DNA of 64,000 bases from JAGVIE01 sp964520905 (lineage in GTDB: Bacteria; Bacteroidota; Ignavibacteria; UBA10030; SZUA-254), in the NCBI GenBank assembly GCA_964520905.1, contig CAZFQL010000014.1, forward strand, positions 1 to 64,000. Reading direction: 5' to 3'. Of this stretch, positions 25,072 through 36,000 are shown one piece after another (position 1 is the first letter of the stretch; the number at the start of each line of letters is the position of its first letter). The translations under genes were made by a program, and so were the position numbers. The notes below the pieces were generated by a model, which did no database searches, had not been told where the DNA came from, and worked only from the letters and a program-made list of their open reading frames with translations.

Positions 25072-26250
25072 CTATGCTGAATTCCAGACACCGGGTATTT
25101 TCTCCCCACAAAATTTACATTTTCCCTTCAACAGATAATTATTGAGAATGGTGAATCCCCTTCTCTCAATTATCATCTTGCCGCACTTATGGCAATAAGT
25201 GTTCTCGGCAAAATGCGCCGGAACATTTCCAAGGTAGACATGTTTGATTCCTGCGTTCAGTGCGATATCCCGGGCTTTCTCCAATATTGAAACCGGGGTA
25301 AGCGGCAGTTGGTTTAATTTGTATAACGGTGTAAATCGACTGAAATGCAGCGGACAATCCGATAGGTCATTCTTAGTTAACCACTCGCACATCCGTTTTA
25401 TCATTTCAAGATTATCCGTCCAACTTGGAATTACCAGATTAGTAATTTCGAGCCACACGCCCTCTTCCTTTAAAACTTTTAAAGTTCTCAGAACAGGTTC
25501 AAGCGATCCGCCGCTTAACTTGCGGTAGATACCATCGTCATAATTTTTCAAATCAATATTTGCCGCATCAATGACCTTACACAATTGACGAAGCGGTTTT
25601 TCATTGATGTAGCCGTTCGACTTATAAACATTCTTGATTCCTTTTTCTCGCGCGAGTTTTGATGTGTCATAAACATATTCGTAGAATGTTCCCGGCTCAG
25701 AGTAAGTGTATGCTATTGATTCGCATTTTGTTTTCAGACATTGCTCTACAACTTTCTCAGGCATCAAATCTACATTGTCAGTTTCCATCGGGCTGAATTG
25801 CGATATCTGCCAGTTCTGACAATTCAAACAGCGGAAATTGCATCCAGCGACCGCAATGGAGAATGCCTTTGTCGTTGGCATGAAGTGAAAGAACGGTTTC
25901 TTCTCAATCGTATCAATGTGAACTGCGCATGGATTCCCATACGCGATTGTAAATAGTTTCCCCTGATAGTTTATCCTGTTACGGCAAAATCCCGCATTCC
26001 CTTCGGCAAGCAAACATCTATGTGGACATTTTTCACACTGTAAACCATCGGGAGTTATGGTATAAAATAATGCTTCTCTTCTCCATCTGCCAGTTTCATC
26101 TTTTTGAAATGTTGATAGGAATTCACGTTCGGCTGATTTTATCAATAAATCTGTGCGCTTCGTTCCCAGAATGCATGCGCCGAATCCTAAAGAACAGTAT
26201 TTGATGAATTGTCGCTTACTTATTTTTCCGGTTCCGGATTTTCCAGTCAT
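25072..26250 (-). CDS. amrS: AmmeMemoRadiSam system radical SAM enzyme
   Basis: A radical-SAM protein of the uncharacterised AmmeMemoRadiSam set. The [4Fe-4S] motif is CNFRCLNC, followed by QNWQISQF typical of this family. An N-terminal Cys cluster (CEKCPHRC, CRN) precedes it, and the C-terminus has a zinc-ribbon-like pair (CHKCGK, CKFCGE). The first 25 residues contain SKRQF and a hydrophobic stretch, resembling a Tat signal, so the enzyme may be exported or membrane-tethered. It starts 11 bp behind the spermidine-synthase-like gene, with the Memo-AMMECR1 gene further upstream, a compact three-gene operon. The reaction is unknown. Confidence 0.92.
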   Translation of the reverse strand: MTGKSGTGKISKRQFIKYCSLGFGACILGTKRTDLLIKSAEREFLSTFQKDETGRWRREALFYTITPDGLQCEKCPHRCLLAEGNAGFCRNRINYQGKLFTIAYGNPCAVHIDTIEKKPFFHFMPTTKAFSIAVAGCNFRCLNCQNWQISQFSPMETDNVDLMPEKVVEQCLKTKCESIAYTYSEPGTFYEYVYDTSKLAREKGIKNVYKSNGYINEKPLRQLCKVIDAANIDLKNYDDGIYRKLSGGSLEPVLRTLKVLKEEGVWLEITNLVIPSWTDNLEMIKRMCEWLTKNDLSDCPLHFSRFTPLYKLNQLPLTPVSILEKARDIALNAGIKHVYLGNVPAHFAENTYCHKCGKMIIERRGFTILNNYLLKGKCKFCGEKIPGVWNSA

Positions 26251-26261
26251 GATTCAGATTT

Positions 26262-28481
26262 TCAAATTGTAGTCAATAAATATTTATCCCGATTAATAAC
26301 AGCGATACATCCGCTGATTACATTCACCAAAGCTATTAGTAAACAAACCTTAATAAGTCCGATGAGAGGTACAAATATAGTAGTAGTCAGCAGAGCGCCT
26401 ATGGCAGACCCAAATAAATCCATGCCATACAACCGCGCGGAAACAACGGCGGCTGTGCCCCGTTTTATTTTCGTTGCTGTAAAAAATTCAAGTCCGATAA
26501 GCATAGCGAGCAAAAATGCTGGCAGAAGAAAAACAACCTGAAGCGTTATCGGGCTCAACGTAGCCGTTTTTATAAAGAGAAGAAATATTGGAAGCAGTAT
26601 CGAATATAAAGCTATACAGAATTGAATACCGGCATAAGTCTTCATACCGGGCGTGGATATCAGTCTTTGACCATACAAGGAACCGATTACGAGTCCACCC
26701 ATGAAAACCATGATAATCATTCCTAACATTTGATAAACGTAACCATAGACAATTTGGAATGAAAACAAAAGTATAAGCTCGATTGATAATGCAGAAAACC
26801 CGCCCGTAAACATTCCCGCCGTAACGGCGTCTGTTTTTATTACGAGCACAATAGTGAATATAATTACCGCGGTAATAATAAACCACCAACCGTATTCAAA
26901 TTGACTTAACCAGTAGCGAAGTTGACGATAATATGAAATCGGATTATAGTCCTCATTAAAATGAGTATTTTTGTTGAGCGTTTTATGAATCTCCGTAGAC
27001 CGCTGGTCCAGAATATTATCGTCTATATAATATTTGTTGATATACACGGTAGGAATTCTGCGCTTATCAATCAAATTGGAGATGTTGGTTCTCAAATCAA
27101 TGTCGGAGGCAAGAAAATAGTTCTTCAAACCGGGGATGATGAGAACATTCCGGAACGCTGTTTTCAGAGTGTTGAACATGATCGAATTTATTTCCCGTCC
27201 TTCTTCGCCTATATAATCGACGGTTTCGAGCAAGCCCATCGAGACGACTGCGCCGGGATTTAATTTTTGTCGTAGTTCTCTGAAAAATTCCACCGTATAA
27301 AATCGATTAAGTTGAGCCGTATTTGGACCCGGAAGATTGATCAGAACCACATCGTAATGTTCCGGTGATTGCCGTATAAACATCCGCGCATCCTCGTTTA
27401 TAACTTTGATTTTATCGTTATTCAATACATTTGTAAATTTTTTCCCTATCTGAATGAGCTGCGGATTAATTTCAACATAATCAATACTCTCAACATCATA
27501 TTTCGATATTTCATCCGTAGTTCCGGATATTCCTCCCGAAACCAGAAGAATTTTCTTCGGGTTTGGATGCTGTATCATTGCATAATGAACAGCTTCCTCA
27601 TTCGCGGCTGGGTCGTTTGTAGAAAAGAGAAGAACGTTATTTTCATAAAAATTTTTTTGATCGCCCTGCCCTGTTACCGTAAGATTTCCATGCGGGGTAT
27701 CTTTAAAATAGAGCAGTTCCTGGCCTACGAAAAGAAGTTTTCTTGAAACTATATCAAAATCGACCCAATACGAAAGGATAATAACTACCACGCACAGTAA
27801 AAGCGTCGGATACCGCAGCGCCGGTTTTACATGTTTAATAAAAATAAAATAAACAACGGCGAAGTTGAAACTCATCAGGATTATCAAACTTTGAAACATA
27901 CTTAGGAAATAGATCATTATAAAATTTACAACCATACCGCCAATTATACTTCCAAGCGATTCCCATGCGTAGATGTTGGAGATTAGATTAGTTTTAAATT
28001 CATCCGAGATTGTTTGTGCGAAAAGTGAAAACAAAAAACCGGAAGTGACGCAGAATGGCAGAAGAATTATAAATGAAGAATAAAATATTTGCGGCAGACT
28101 AATCATTGTACCCAAAGGAAAAACAAAATTCTTTGGTAAAACGGCGGCAAATGCCGTGACAATGGGTAGTATGGCAATCAATAACAAAAGAAAACCGATT
28201 GACCGCATTTTATTTTGTAATCTTGCGGAGTGCCTCCCGAATAATGCTCCTATACCTGTAAGTACGAGCCAGTTTGTTAGAACGACTCCAACTACCAACT
28301 CGTTTCCGTAGAAGATGGAAAGAAATTCTCTCAATAAAAAAATTTGTGTTATAATCGATGTAGCCCCGGACGCAAGAACCGAAATCAAGAATAACTTATC
28401 AATCTTGACGGGATGTATGGCGGCTTCCGGTGAATTACTTTTCGCTGAACACATAAGCTTCATATACATAAAGATCGGCAT
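26262..28481 (-). CDS. Polytopic membrane spermidine synthase-like protein
   Basis: About 739 residues. Some 6-7 membrane helices lie before a central soluble domain, and about 7 more after it. The soluble part (roughly residues 250-470) has an aminopropyltransferase/SAM-type Rossmann fold: ILLVSGGISGTTDEI, then YVEINPQ and the family motif INLPGPNTAQLNRFYTVEFF. Fusions of spermidine-synthase-like domains to transporter-like helices are known but without assigned function. The start is uncertain: ATG at 28481 overlaps the previous gene by 47 nt, ATG at 28454 by 20 nt. Overlap shows translational coupling to the Memo-AMMECR1 gene. Confidence 0.85.
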   Translation of the reverse strand: MPIFMYMKLMCSAKSNSPEAAIHPVKIDKLFLISVLASGATSIITQIFLLREFLSIFYGNELVVGVVLTNWLVLTGIGALFGRHSARLQNKMRSIGFLLLLIAILPIVTAFAAVLPKNFVFPLGTMISLPQIFYSSFIILLPFCVTSGFLFSLFAQTISDEFKTNLISNIYAWESLGSIIGGMVVNFIMIYFLSMFQSLIILMSFNFAVVYFIFIKHVKPALRYPTLLLCVVVIILSYWVDFDIVSRKLLFVGQELLYFKDTPHGNLTVTGQGDQKNFYENNVLLFSTNDPAANEEAVHYAMIQHPNPKKILLVSGGISGTTDEISKYDVESIDYVEINPQLIQIGKKFTNVLNNDKIKVINEDARMFIRQSPEHYDVVLINLPGPNTAQLNRFYTVEFFRELRQKLNPGAVVSMGLLETVDYIGEEGREINSIMFNTLKTAFRNVLIIPGLKNYFLASDIDLRTNISNLIDKRRIPTVYINKYYIDDNILDQRSTEIHKTLNKNTHFNEDYNPISYYRQLRYWLSQFEYGWWFIITAVIIFTIVLVIKTDAVTAGMFTGGFSALSIELILLFSFQIVYGYVYQMLGMIIMVFMGGLVIGSLYGQRLISTPGMKTYAGIQFCIALYSILLPIFLLFIKTATLSPITLQVVFLLPAFLLAMLIGLEFFTATKIKRGTAAVVSARLYGMDLFGSAIGALLTTTIFVPLIGLIKVCLLIALVNVISGCIAVINRDKYLLTTI

Positions 28482-29931
28482 CTCTCCACCCGTTCCAGCC
28501 GATACCTGCTTTATCCTGAGCGCAATGTCCTAAAAATTCTTCTTTCGACCAGCCGGTTTCGGTGGCAACCTGTGGTAAGAATGTTCCTGAGCGGGCGTCC
28601 TTCCTGATATAGATACCATGTTTTCCCAATTCAATCTCATCAATAGAGTTGATTTTTCTCATCGGTGTCAGTACCGAAATTTCGATTACTAATTGGTTGA
28701 TTTCATCTGCGGTTACCGGTGAAAAACGGTAATCTTCCGTCGATGCCGCAATAGCCATCTGTTGAACAACCTTGTATAACGGTTCCAATGCTTCGAAACG
28801 TCCGATGCATCCTCGCAATTCATGGTTTTTATGAAGAGTAACAAACGCGCCACATGCCGTCTTTAGGTTTTCAGGCAGAGCCGTGACATCGATTTGCATA
28901 AACTTATGCTTTGAAATATATTGTTCGATAGTATTGCGCGCTATCGACAATAATTCTTTTTTTTCATCGTCACGCAGGAAGAATTGCCTACTCTCATTCT
29001 TCCGGTTTAACGAGACGGCAATGGCATTATAACCAACGACATTTCTTTTATCTCCTGTCTCGGTATCACCCGAATTTTTATACTGAATATTATTAAATGA
29101 AACGCCGGTATTGAGTTCGGTCATCGACAACAACGTAAGAACCGAAGTCCAGCCGCATAAACTGGTCGATAGATTCGGGATTCTCTTCATCTCATTTTCT
29201 TGCAGGGCTGTAATCATAGTATCAAAAGAATTCTTCATAATCGCTTCTGCTGTAGCTTTATCGATTCTTACGGCATCATTGTAGGATGGATAATGGGAAA
29301 AATCCGTGCTGATTATAAAAAGATTTTTCGAATTCAAAAATGGCAGAAGCGCTTCCCCGATTTTATTGCAAACATCGGGTTTCTGAGTACCCAGAATGAT
29401 AGGAACGATCTTAAAACTTTTTTTCAGTTTACATTGCAGGAATGGAAGCTGAACTTCGATGCTGTGTTCATTGAGATGCGCGTCGATCCGGTCCGTGAAT
29501 ACAGCGTATTGCTTGATCAGCTTTTTAGCGAGAGTAGTATTTACTGAAATTTTTCCCAGCGGGGTAATAAAATTTCCCCAATGATAAATCGACGCGCCCT
29601 CGAAAGAAACATGATGGCTTGATCCGATGATGAAAATATTTTCGTATTCCTTCGACGGATCAATCTGGTTGAAACCCGATGCCGCTACCTCACCAGAAAA
29701 GATATATCCGGCATGCGGCACGATTACGGCAACCACATTATCCAGATGCTTAGATGGTGTCGCTCTTGCAAATAAGACTTTAACACTCGAATACAATTCG
29801 GAGGAATCAGCAGGATAGAATTTCCCTGCTACTGCGGGTTGGCGATTAAGATGTTTATCCTGTGAAATGCAGTTGGCAATGCCAAGCGACAGAGAGATTG
29901 TCAAAATGAAATGCAGTTTAATGAATTTCAT
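28435..29931 (-). CDS. Exported Memo-AMMECR1 fusion (AmmeMemoRadiSam proteins B and A)
   Basis: A signal peptide (FILTISLSLGIANC, possibly a lipoprotein with C21) leads into a Memo domain, about residues 28-300 (PAVAGKFYP, VIVPHAGYIFSG, GSSHHVSFEG, EHSIEVQLPFLQ, STDFSHY; the His residues form the metal site). An AMMECR1 domain follows at about 320-495 (HELRGCIGRFEA, EDYRFSPVT, EFLGHCAQDKAG). In most genomes the parts are separate and cytosolic, so an exported fusion is notable. It is the first gene of the operon with the spermidine-synthase-like and radical-SAM genes. The function of the set is not established. Confidence 0.92.
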   Translation of the reverse strand: MKFIKLHFILTISLSLGIANCISQDKHLNRQPAVAGKFYPADSSELYSSVKVLFARATPSKHLDNVVAVIVPHAGYIFSGEVAASGFNQIDPSKEYENIFIIGSSHHVSFEGASIYHWGNFITPLGKISVNTTLAKKLIKQYAVFTDRIDAHLNEHSIEVQLPFLQCKLKKSFKIVPIILGTQKPDVCNKIGEALLPFLNSKNLFIISTDFSHYPSYNDAVRIDKATAEAIMKNSFDTMITALQENEMKRIPNLSTSLCGWTSVLTLLSMTELNTGVSFNNIQYKNSGDTETGDKRNVVGYNAIAVSLNRKNESRQFFLRDDEKKELLSIARNTIEQYISKHKFMQIDVTALPENLKTACGAFVTLHKNHELRGCIGRFEALEPLYKVVQQMAIAASTEDYRFSPVTADEINQLVIEISVLTPMRKINSIDEIELGKHGIYIRKDARSGTFLPQVATETGWSKEEFLGHCAQDKAGIGWNGWRDADLYVYEAYVFSEK

Positions 29932-30045
29932 ACGTCACCTCAGATACAATGGATACTACTGTTCTTGCCCGGATTTACTTCTTATACGAAACTATCTCTA
30001 AGATGAAAAAAATATTGAATAAATCCAACGATTATTGTGAATTGT

Positions 30046-31377
30046 TTAGTCGGCTGAGGTTCGTTTATGCCATTGGTTAGCAACGAGCGAATCGATAACC
30101 GATTGTCCGCGATGACCGAATATTGGATGATTCTGCAGTGAAAATTCATTTGCGAGACGCAGTGCAACCTCGCCGGGCGGTGTATGCGTGTTTCTGGATT
30201 CCTTAAGTACTTTCAACGCTATCTGGTAGATCGAATATTCCCATTCCTTTGTTAGGTGTTGTTCAATGAAAGGATCGTTGCGAACATAACCGTATTGTTC
30301 ATTCGCACAATTGACTATTCCCATACGGTTTGTTAGAAAATCGGGCACATAAACGACGCCTCTTTCGTACAACATTTTGTCGTCTCTTTGACTATCTTCC
30401 AACTGATTGTTAGCGGCGCCGCAAATAATTTTCGCTTTGATCATCGGTATTGTGGTTGGATTTAAAATTGCGCCTGTCGCACATGGAGCAAAAATATCAC
30501 ATTCACTCTGAAAAATGCTCAGATCATCCAAAGAAACTATTTTTGCCTCTAAATTACATCCTGTTACAGTCTCCTTTACCTCCTTGACAATATATGGATT
30601 AATTTCACAGGCGATTACTTTCTTTACTTCTTTTTCAAATAAATATTTTATCAGCGGAGACGCAACATGTCCCATCCCCTGAACGGCAATTGTTTTTCCT
30701 GCAAGAGTTCCCATCCCTAAGAATTCAAGCGCGGCTTCCATGCCGGAGATTATTCCGCGCGCCGTAGGTACCGATGGATTGCCGCTTCCACCGAGCCGTA
30801 GAGGTATGCAAGTGGTAAACCTTGTTTTTGTAAATACATTTACCATATCGGTTACATCTGTTCCAACATCTTCCGCTGTCACATAACAACCGTGAATCGA
30901 GCTCATTAACTCGCCGAACTCCTGATAAATCGATGCTCTGATGATTGGATTATTTTTATCTACAGTCGGGTTGTGTGCCATAACGCCTTTGCCTCCGCCC
31001 CACCAAAGACCGGCAAGCGCATTCTTCATTGTCATACCGACTGCAAGCCGCAAACCATCACGAAGATAATCTTCGACAGTATTATAATTCCAATATCGGA
31101 CTCCACCAGCCGCTTGTCCGCGTTTGGTTCGGTGAATGAATGCCCCTTGAAGAATATCGTATTTGCGGCTGACCTGAATGAATATTCCCTCATGTGTCAT
31201 GAAATCACGCTTATCCGATTGTATGAACTCGGCAATTTGCTGCAATTGCTTGTGAGAACTCCTGACAATTTTATTTTTCGCATCGCACACAAAATAAAAT
31301 CTGGTTATATTTTCATTCTTAAGAAATGCAATAAATTCTTGCGGTGTAAGCTGTAACAGATTTATACTTTTTGCCAT
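30046..31377 (-). CDS. Glu/Leu/Phe/Val dehydrogenase family protein
   Basis: An NAD(P)-dependent amino-acid dehydrogenase of 443 residues. The N-terminal dimerisation/substrate domain has GMTMKNALAGLWWGGGKGVM with the catalytic-site Lys residues and YVTAEDVGTDVTDMV with the catalytic Asp. The Rossmann domain has GKTIAVQGMGHVASPL (GxGxxA-like) and SECDIFAPCATGAILN. Sequence alone does not decide between leucine/phenylalanine and glutamate as substrate; the GGGKG form is nearer to leucine or valine dehydrogenases. It is single, with 106 bp to the upstream peptidase gene. Confidence 0.9.
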   Translation of the reverse strand: MAKSINLLQLTPQEFIAFLKNENITRFYFVCDAKNKIVRSSHKQLQQIAEFIQSDKRDFMTHEGIFIQVSRKYDILQGAFIHRTKRGQAAGGVRYWNYNTVEDYLRDGLRLAVGMTMKNALAGLWWGGGKGVMAHNPTVDKNNPIIRASIYQEFGELMSSIHGCYVTAEDVGTDVTDMVNVFTKTRFTTCIPLRLGGSGNPSVPTARGIISGMEAALEFLGMGTLAGKTIAVQGMGHVASPLIKYLFEKEVKKVIACEINPYIVKEVKETVTGCNLEAKIVSLDDLSIFQSECDIFAPCATGAILNPTTIPMIKAKIICGAANNQLEDSQRDDKMLYERGVVYVPDFLTNRMGIVNCANEQYGYVRNDPFIEQHLTKEWEYSIYQIALKVLKESRNTHTPPGEVALRLANEFSLQNHPIFGHRGQSVIDSLVANQWHKRTSAD

Positions 31378-31483
31378 CTATTTCTCTATTGCAATTATGG
31401 ATTTACCAACGATTTCTAAACATTACGAAAGTTGCATGTAATTATCAAGCGCACTTAGTAGATCTATTTTTCGAAAAGTAAAT

Positions 31484-32983
31484 TTATTTAACGACCTGTT
31501 CTCTTTCATATTTTCCATCTGCAATCTCAATCGCTGTTAGATATGCAAGCTTTGTTATCTTCTCGAACAACGGTTTGTTCAATGTTTCAGGCGTATCTGT
31601 AATGTCATGAAGATGTGCATAGCCGTTTGTTGTAACGAAATATATTGCAGGTATTTTCTTATCATGAAACGGTCCCGCGTCTGCGCCGCCGCCATTCCAT
31701 GTTGTTTCTACCATCATCTTCGTATATGATGAATCTTTTTGCCGGGCGATATTCCAGAGTTTCGGCGAGCTTTTACCATTCCCGACCTGAATGCTATCCC
31801 CCGAACCTACGCAATCAAGGTTTAGCATTCCAACTATTTTCTCAAGCGCAACCGGTGGATGATTGACAAAATGTAAAGCGCCGATTAGACCCAATTCTTC
31901 ACTTGCGAATAGAACAAAAATTATAGATCGCTTCGGCTTTACCTTTCCTTCAAGAAATGCATTTGCTATTTCCAGAACAGCCGCGGAACCGGAAGCGTTA
32001 TCGTTTGCGCCGGGTGCGAATATTTCACCAGCTTGACTTCCGACATGATCGAGATGTGCGCCGATGACGAGATATTCGTTCTTCATTCCCGGGTCGGTTC
32101 CTTCAAGCAATCCGACTACATTCATTGTCGGTTGCTCTTTGGTATATTTGGCGTGAACGTCAATCTCGACCGTAGATTGTATCGGAAGCGAAACTGGTTT
32201 CTTGAGCGAATCGATTTTTGTTTGCAAATCTTTCAAATCGTATCCACTTCCAAGAAGAAAATCGTTTGCGGCGGAGATGTCGATGTGCATTTGAGGAAAC
32301 TTTTCGTTTTGTTCTCCCTTTCCATCGAGTACACTTAGAATTGTCTTTTGTGGATTAGGATCGTTCGGTAGAGACACAATTAAAAGTCCAACTGCTCCGT
32401 GCCGAGCCGCTGTCCTGGCTTTTTCGCGAGGATACGGGCTTCCCCAATTGCTTGAATCGTTCATTCTCCATTTCGGATTAGGTTTGAACACGAGAACAAT
32501 TTTTCCTTTCACGTCAACACCGGCATAATCATTGTATCCGATTTCAGGTTGCGACAAACCGTATCCGCAGAAAACGACTTGCGCCGTGAAATGTCCGGAA
32601 CCTGTAAGATCGCGACACACAAAATCTTTCCCAAGCTTGTATTCGGTTTTCAATCGTCCATCTTCAATTAAATTAAGCTTAACAGGCGAGAAGATCTCGT
32701 TATATTCGACTTTCAGATTTTGAAAATACGATTCATCACCGAGCGGCTTCAAACCGATTTTTCCGAATCCTGATGCCATGTACTTTGCGGCTTTATTGTA
32801 ACCCTCGCTTCCAGATAATCTTCCAGCATATTCTCTCGAAGCAAGCATTTCGACGGTTTTCATCAAATTATTTATGGAGATTGTCGAAAGACCGGGGACT
32901 TCATGAATATTGGAATCAACTGTTTGACCGCTTACCGAAACAGTCAAAGCAAGAAAATATATGGCGATGATTTTATGATTCAT
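31484..32983 (-). CDS. Exported M28-family zinc aminopeptidase with PA domain
   Basis: Signal peptide MNHKIIAIYFLALTVSVSG. A protease-associated insert lies at about residues 130-270 (VKGKIVLVFKPNP). The catalytic M28 domain has IGAHLDHVG, GANDNASGSAAVLE, FASEELGLIGALHF, NLDCVGSG and a final HDITDT, which give the two-zinc ligands and the Glu base. It probably trims peptides in the periplasm. 499 residues, in line with the family. A lone gene. Confidence 0.93.
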   Translation of the reverse strand: MNHKIIAIYFLALTVSVSGQTVDSNIHEVPGLSTISINNLMKTVEMLASREYAGRLSGSEGYNKAAKYMASGFGKIGLKPLGDESYFQNLKVEYNEIFSPVKLNLIEDGRLKTEYKLGKDFVCRDLTGSGHFTAQVVFCGYGLSQPEIGYNDYAGVDVKGKIVLVFKPNPKWRMNDSSNWGSPYPREKARTAARHGAVGLLIVSLPNDPNPQKTILSVLDGKGEQNEKFPQMHIDISAANDFLLGSGYDLKDLQTKIDSLKKPVSLPIQSTVEIDVHAKYTKEQPTMNVVGLLEGTDPGMKNEYLVIGAHLDHVGSQAGEIFAPGANDNASGSAAVLEIANAFLEGKVKPKRSIIFVLFASEELGLIGALHFVNHPPVALEKIVGMLNLDCVGSGDSIQVGNGKSSPKLWNIARQKDSSYTKMMVETTWNGGGADAGPFHDKKIPAIYFVTTNGYAHLHDITDTPETLNKPLFEKITKLAYLTAIEIADGKYEREQVVK

Positions 32984-33037
32984 CAGAACTCCTTGTGATA
33001 TAAAATAGGCAAATTAATAGAAACGAAATGTGTTGTG

Positions 33038-36000
33038 TTATTGCTTTATCTCTTCCGTCTCCAACTGCTCAAAGTATTTTTTGATCAGGTCTTCGTAATC
33101 CTTAGTATATTTACTTTCAAGTACTTTTAGAAGCTCTTCGTGAAGTTTGTTCTTGCCTTCCTTTGTAGAAAGATCTATCTCGGCAGGGCTTGGACGAGAG
33201 ATATCCTTTCCTGTTTCAGCACGTCTTCGTTTTTCATAATCCCGTTCGCGCATAGAGCGAGTCGACTCCAGTAATCGTGAAAGAATTTTATCCTGCTTCT
33301 GGATAGTATTGGGATTAACATTTCCTTGCTGAAGATCGGTCTGAACTTCTTGCATCTCCTGTGCTATCCTGTCGAGATCGCCAAGCAACCTGCTGTATTC
33401 ACCGGAGTTTTTCGCTTCCTTTGCCAATTGTTCCAGTGATTTCTGCGCCGCCCCTTGTTGACCGGAAAGACGCTGGTACTCTGCTTGCTGTTGAGCGCTC
33501 ATCATTTCGCCCTGTCCCTGTGCCATTGACATTGCCTGCTGGGTTCCCTGGTTGATCGCGCCCTGTGTGCCTGCCATTTGCTGTAACTGCGACATCAATC
33601 CAGCCATACCCATTCCGCTCTTCCCACCCTGCATCATCGCATTCATCGCACCCTGCATTAACATCGCAGTACGATTAAGCGAGCCCATTGCCTCGTTTTG
33701 TTTCTGTGATGATGTTGATGGATTTCTATATTCCATCTGCTGCATTGCATCGCCCATCTGACGCATCGCATTGCCAATTTCTTTTCCCATCTCCGGACTT
33801 ATTGCAAACGATTTCTTTCCGATCTCGCTGAGAGCATTTGTAATATTGCTGAGATCGTTCATAACTTCTTTTTGCTTTTGGGCGTTTTCTCTGAAGCGCT
33901 GCGAATTCGGATCGGTCTTTTTCATTTCATCTTTCAACGATTCTTGCCGTTCCGACAGCTCCAATACGTTTTCAAGTTGCCTGCGTATTTCGTTGACAAT
34001 TTGTTTCATCTGGTTGTCGCGTAACGCCTGCTGAGCTTTCTCGAGTTGCTGTTTGAATTCATCCAAATCAGTTTTCGTTTCTTCCTGAGTTTGCTGAGCC
34101 GCTTGCATATTTCCTGATTGCATTTGCATCATCGATTGCTGCATCTTTTTGCCGGTCTGGCTATTCTGTAATTTCTGTTCCGCCCGACTTATTTCATCTA
34201 ACGGCATTTCTTTGGGGAATTCCTCCATCTTCTTCTTGAGCGACGATGTCTCCTTTTCCAGCGCCTCCAATTGCTTCTGTAAATCTTCCTGCCTCTTGGA
34301 GAGTTCTTCTCGTTTTTGTTTGTCGGATGAACTTGTTTTTGAGGCTTCTTGTTTGAGCGTTTCCTGCTGTTTGGTTAATTCTTCTGTTCGTTTGATAAGC
34401 TCGTCTAATTTTTGTTCGATGTGAATTCGCTTCAGAAGTTCAATCGTTCTTTCTAAGTTCTGACGAAACTGCTCTTCCGTCATTTTCATTTGTTCCATCG
34501 ATTGTTTCATTTGTTCGGGAGAGATCTGCTTCATGGATTCTTGAAATTTCTTTAGCGCATCGCGCAGTTCCGGCGAATTCAGTTTCTCCATCAGTTTCTG
34601 AAGTTCCTGATATTTTTCCATCGTTTGAGGCGAGAGCAATTTGTTCTCATCCATTTTTTTAATCATTTCGTCCATCTTCTGCATCGTCTCATCGATTTTT
34701 TTCTTGAGAGCATCGTAACGCTGTAACATTTCTTCGGCTTTTTTTTGCCGCTGCCAATCTGTTTTATCACCGCTCTTTTTCATTTCTCGATTCACTTCTT
34801 CGATATCCCTCTTCAACTGTTCGGCTTCCTTTGCAACGTTTTGCATCGATTCCATAGATTGTTCGTGTGTTTGAGATATATCGGAAAAAACTTCCTCCAG
34901 TGAAGGAAGCCGGACGATAAATGTCTGGCTTCTCGCGGATTTAGGACCGCTTACGTTATCATTATCGAATACTTCAACGTAGTATGAGAGGATATCTTCC
35001 GGCACGAGATCCATAGATGTCAAATCCCAATGATACCACGAATCAATCTTGTTTTGATTTTTATCGGTAAGCGGAATATCTATGAAAGTGAATTCATCCG
35101 CGGGGCGCTCATACCTCGATTGTGCAAGCCGGTATGCGAGCCGCAGATTTGAAAATCCGAAATCATCTTTGATACGAGTCAGAAGATCAAGCTTCATATC
35201 TCCGGACAGGTCTATGTTTTTTCCTGGCGCGATGATTTCTACGGTAGGATATTCATCGATTATTGTTTTAATGGAATATTCAACCGGATCAATGTTCGAC
35301 AATCCATTTTTATCTTTAAGAGAAATATGATATGTTTGGTTTTTATTTACCGTCAACGATCCGGCTGCTTCTGCATTTATTACAGACAATGCGATCAAGT
35401 TACTATCGTTGAATATCAGCGAAGCGGATGAGAGATCTTTACTCGTGAGGATATGTAATTCCACTTTTGATCCGCGATACGCATTGATGTCGCCGTAATT
35501 TTCATCCAATGTTTTTATTGGGATACGCGTATACTGCGGTGAAACAATTTTTATCTGAAGAGATCGTATTATCGGTCTATCAAGAACTTTGATTGTAAAT
35601 TTTTCGCTCTTGGCATCATCAATCGTAACAAAATAATCGGTTGACGTTTTAATGTTGGTAATTGCCGTCCTGAAAATTCCTTCATCATCAGTATGAAGAT
35701 TTTGAGTGTCGAATTCAAGCTGTCCGTGCTGGCGGGTCTGCAACGAAAGAACTTTTACCGGCTTACCTATTGTATGAATTGCAATGGGAACATCGGCGCC
35801 GCGGATCGTCTCAATATTGCCGGGCTCAATAAAAAACTGAATCGGCAGAGGCGCCGCGAAAGATTGGTTAAAATGTACGATCCGATACAATGAACCAAAA
35901 AATCCGGAGGGAAAGAGCACAAACGCAAGAAATAAAACGCTGAATGAATAAGCTACAAATTTTCTAATCCGGCGAACCCTTGAATCGCTAACTGCGTCGG

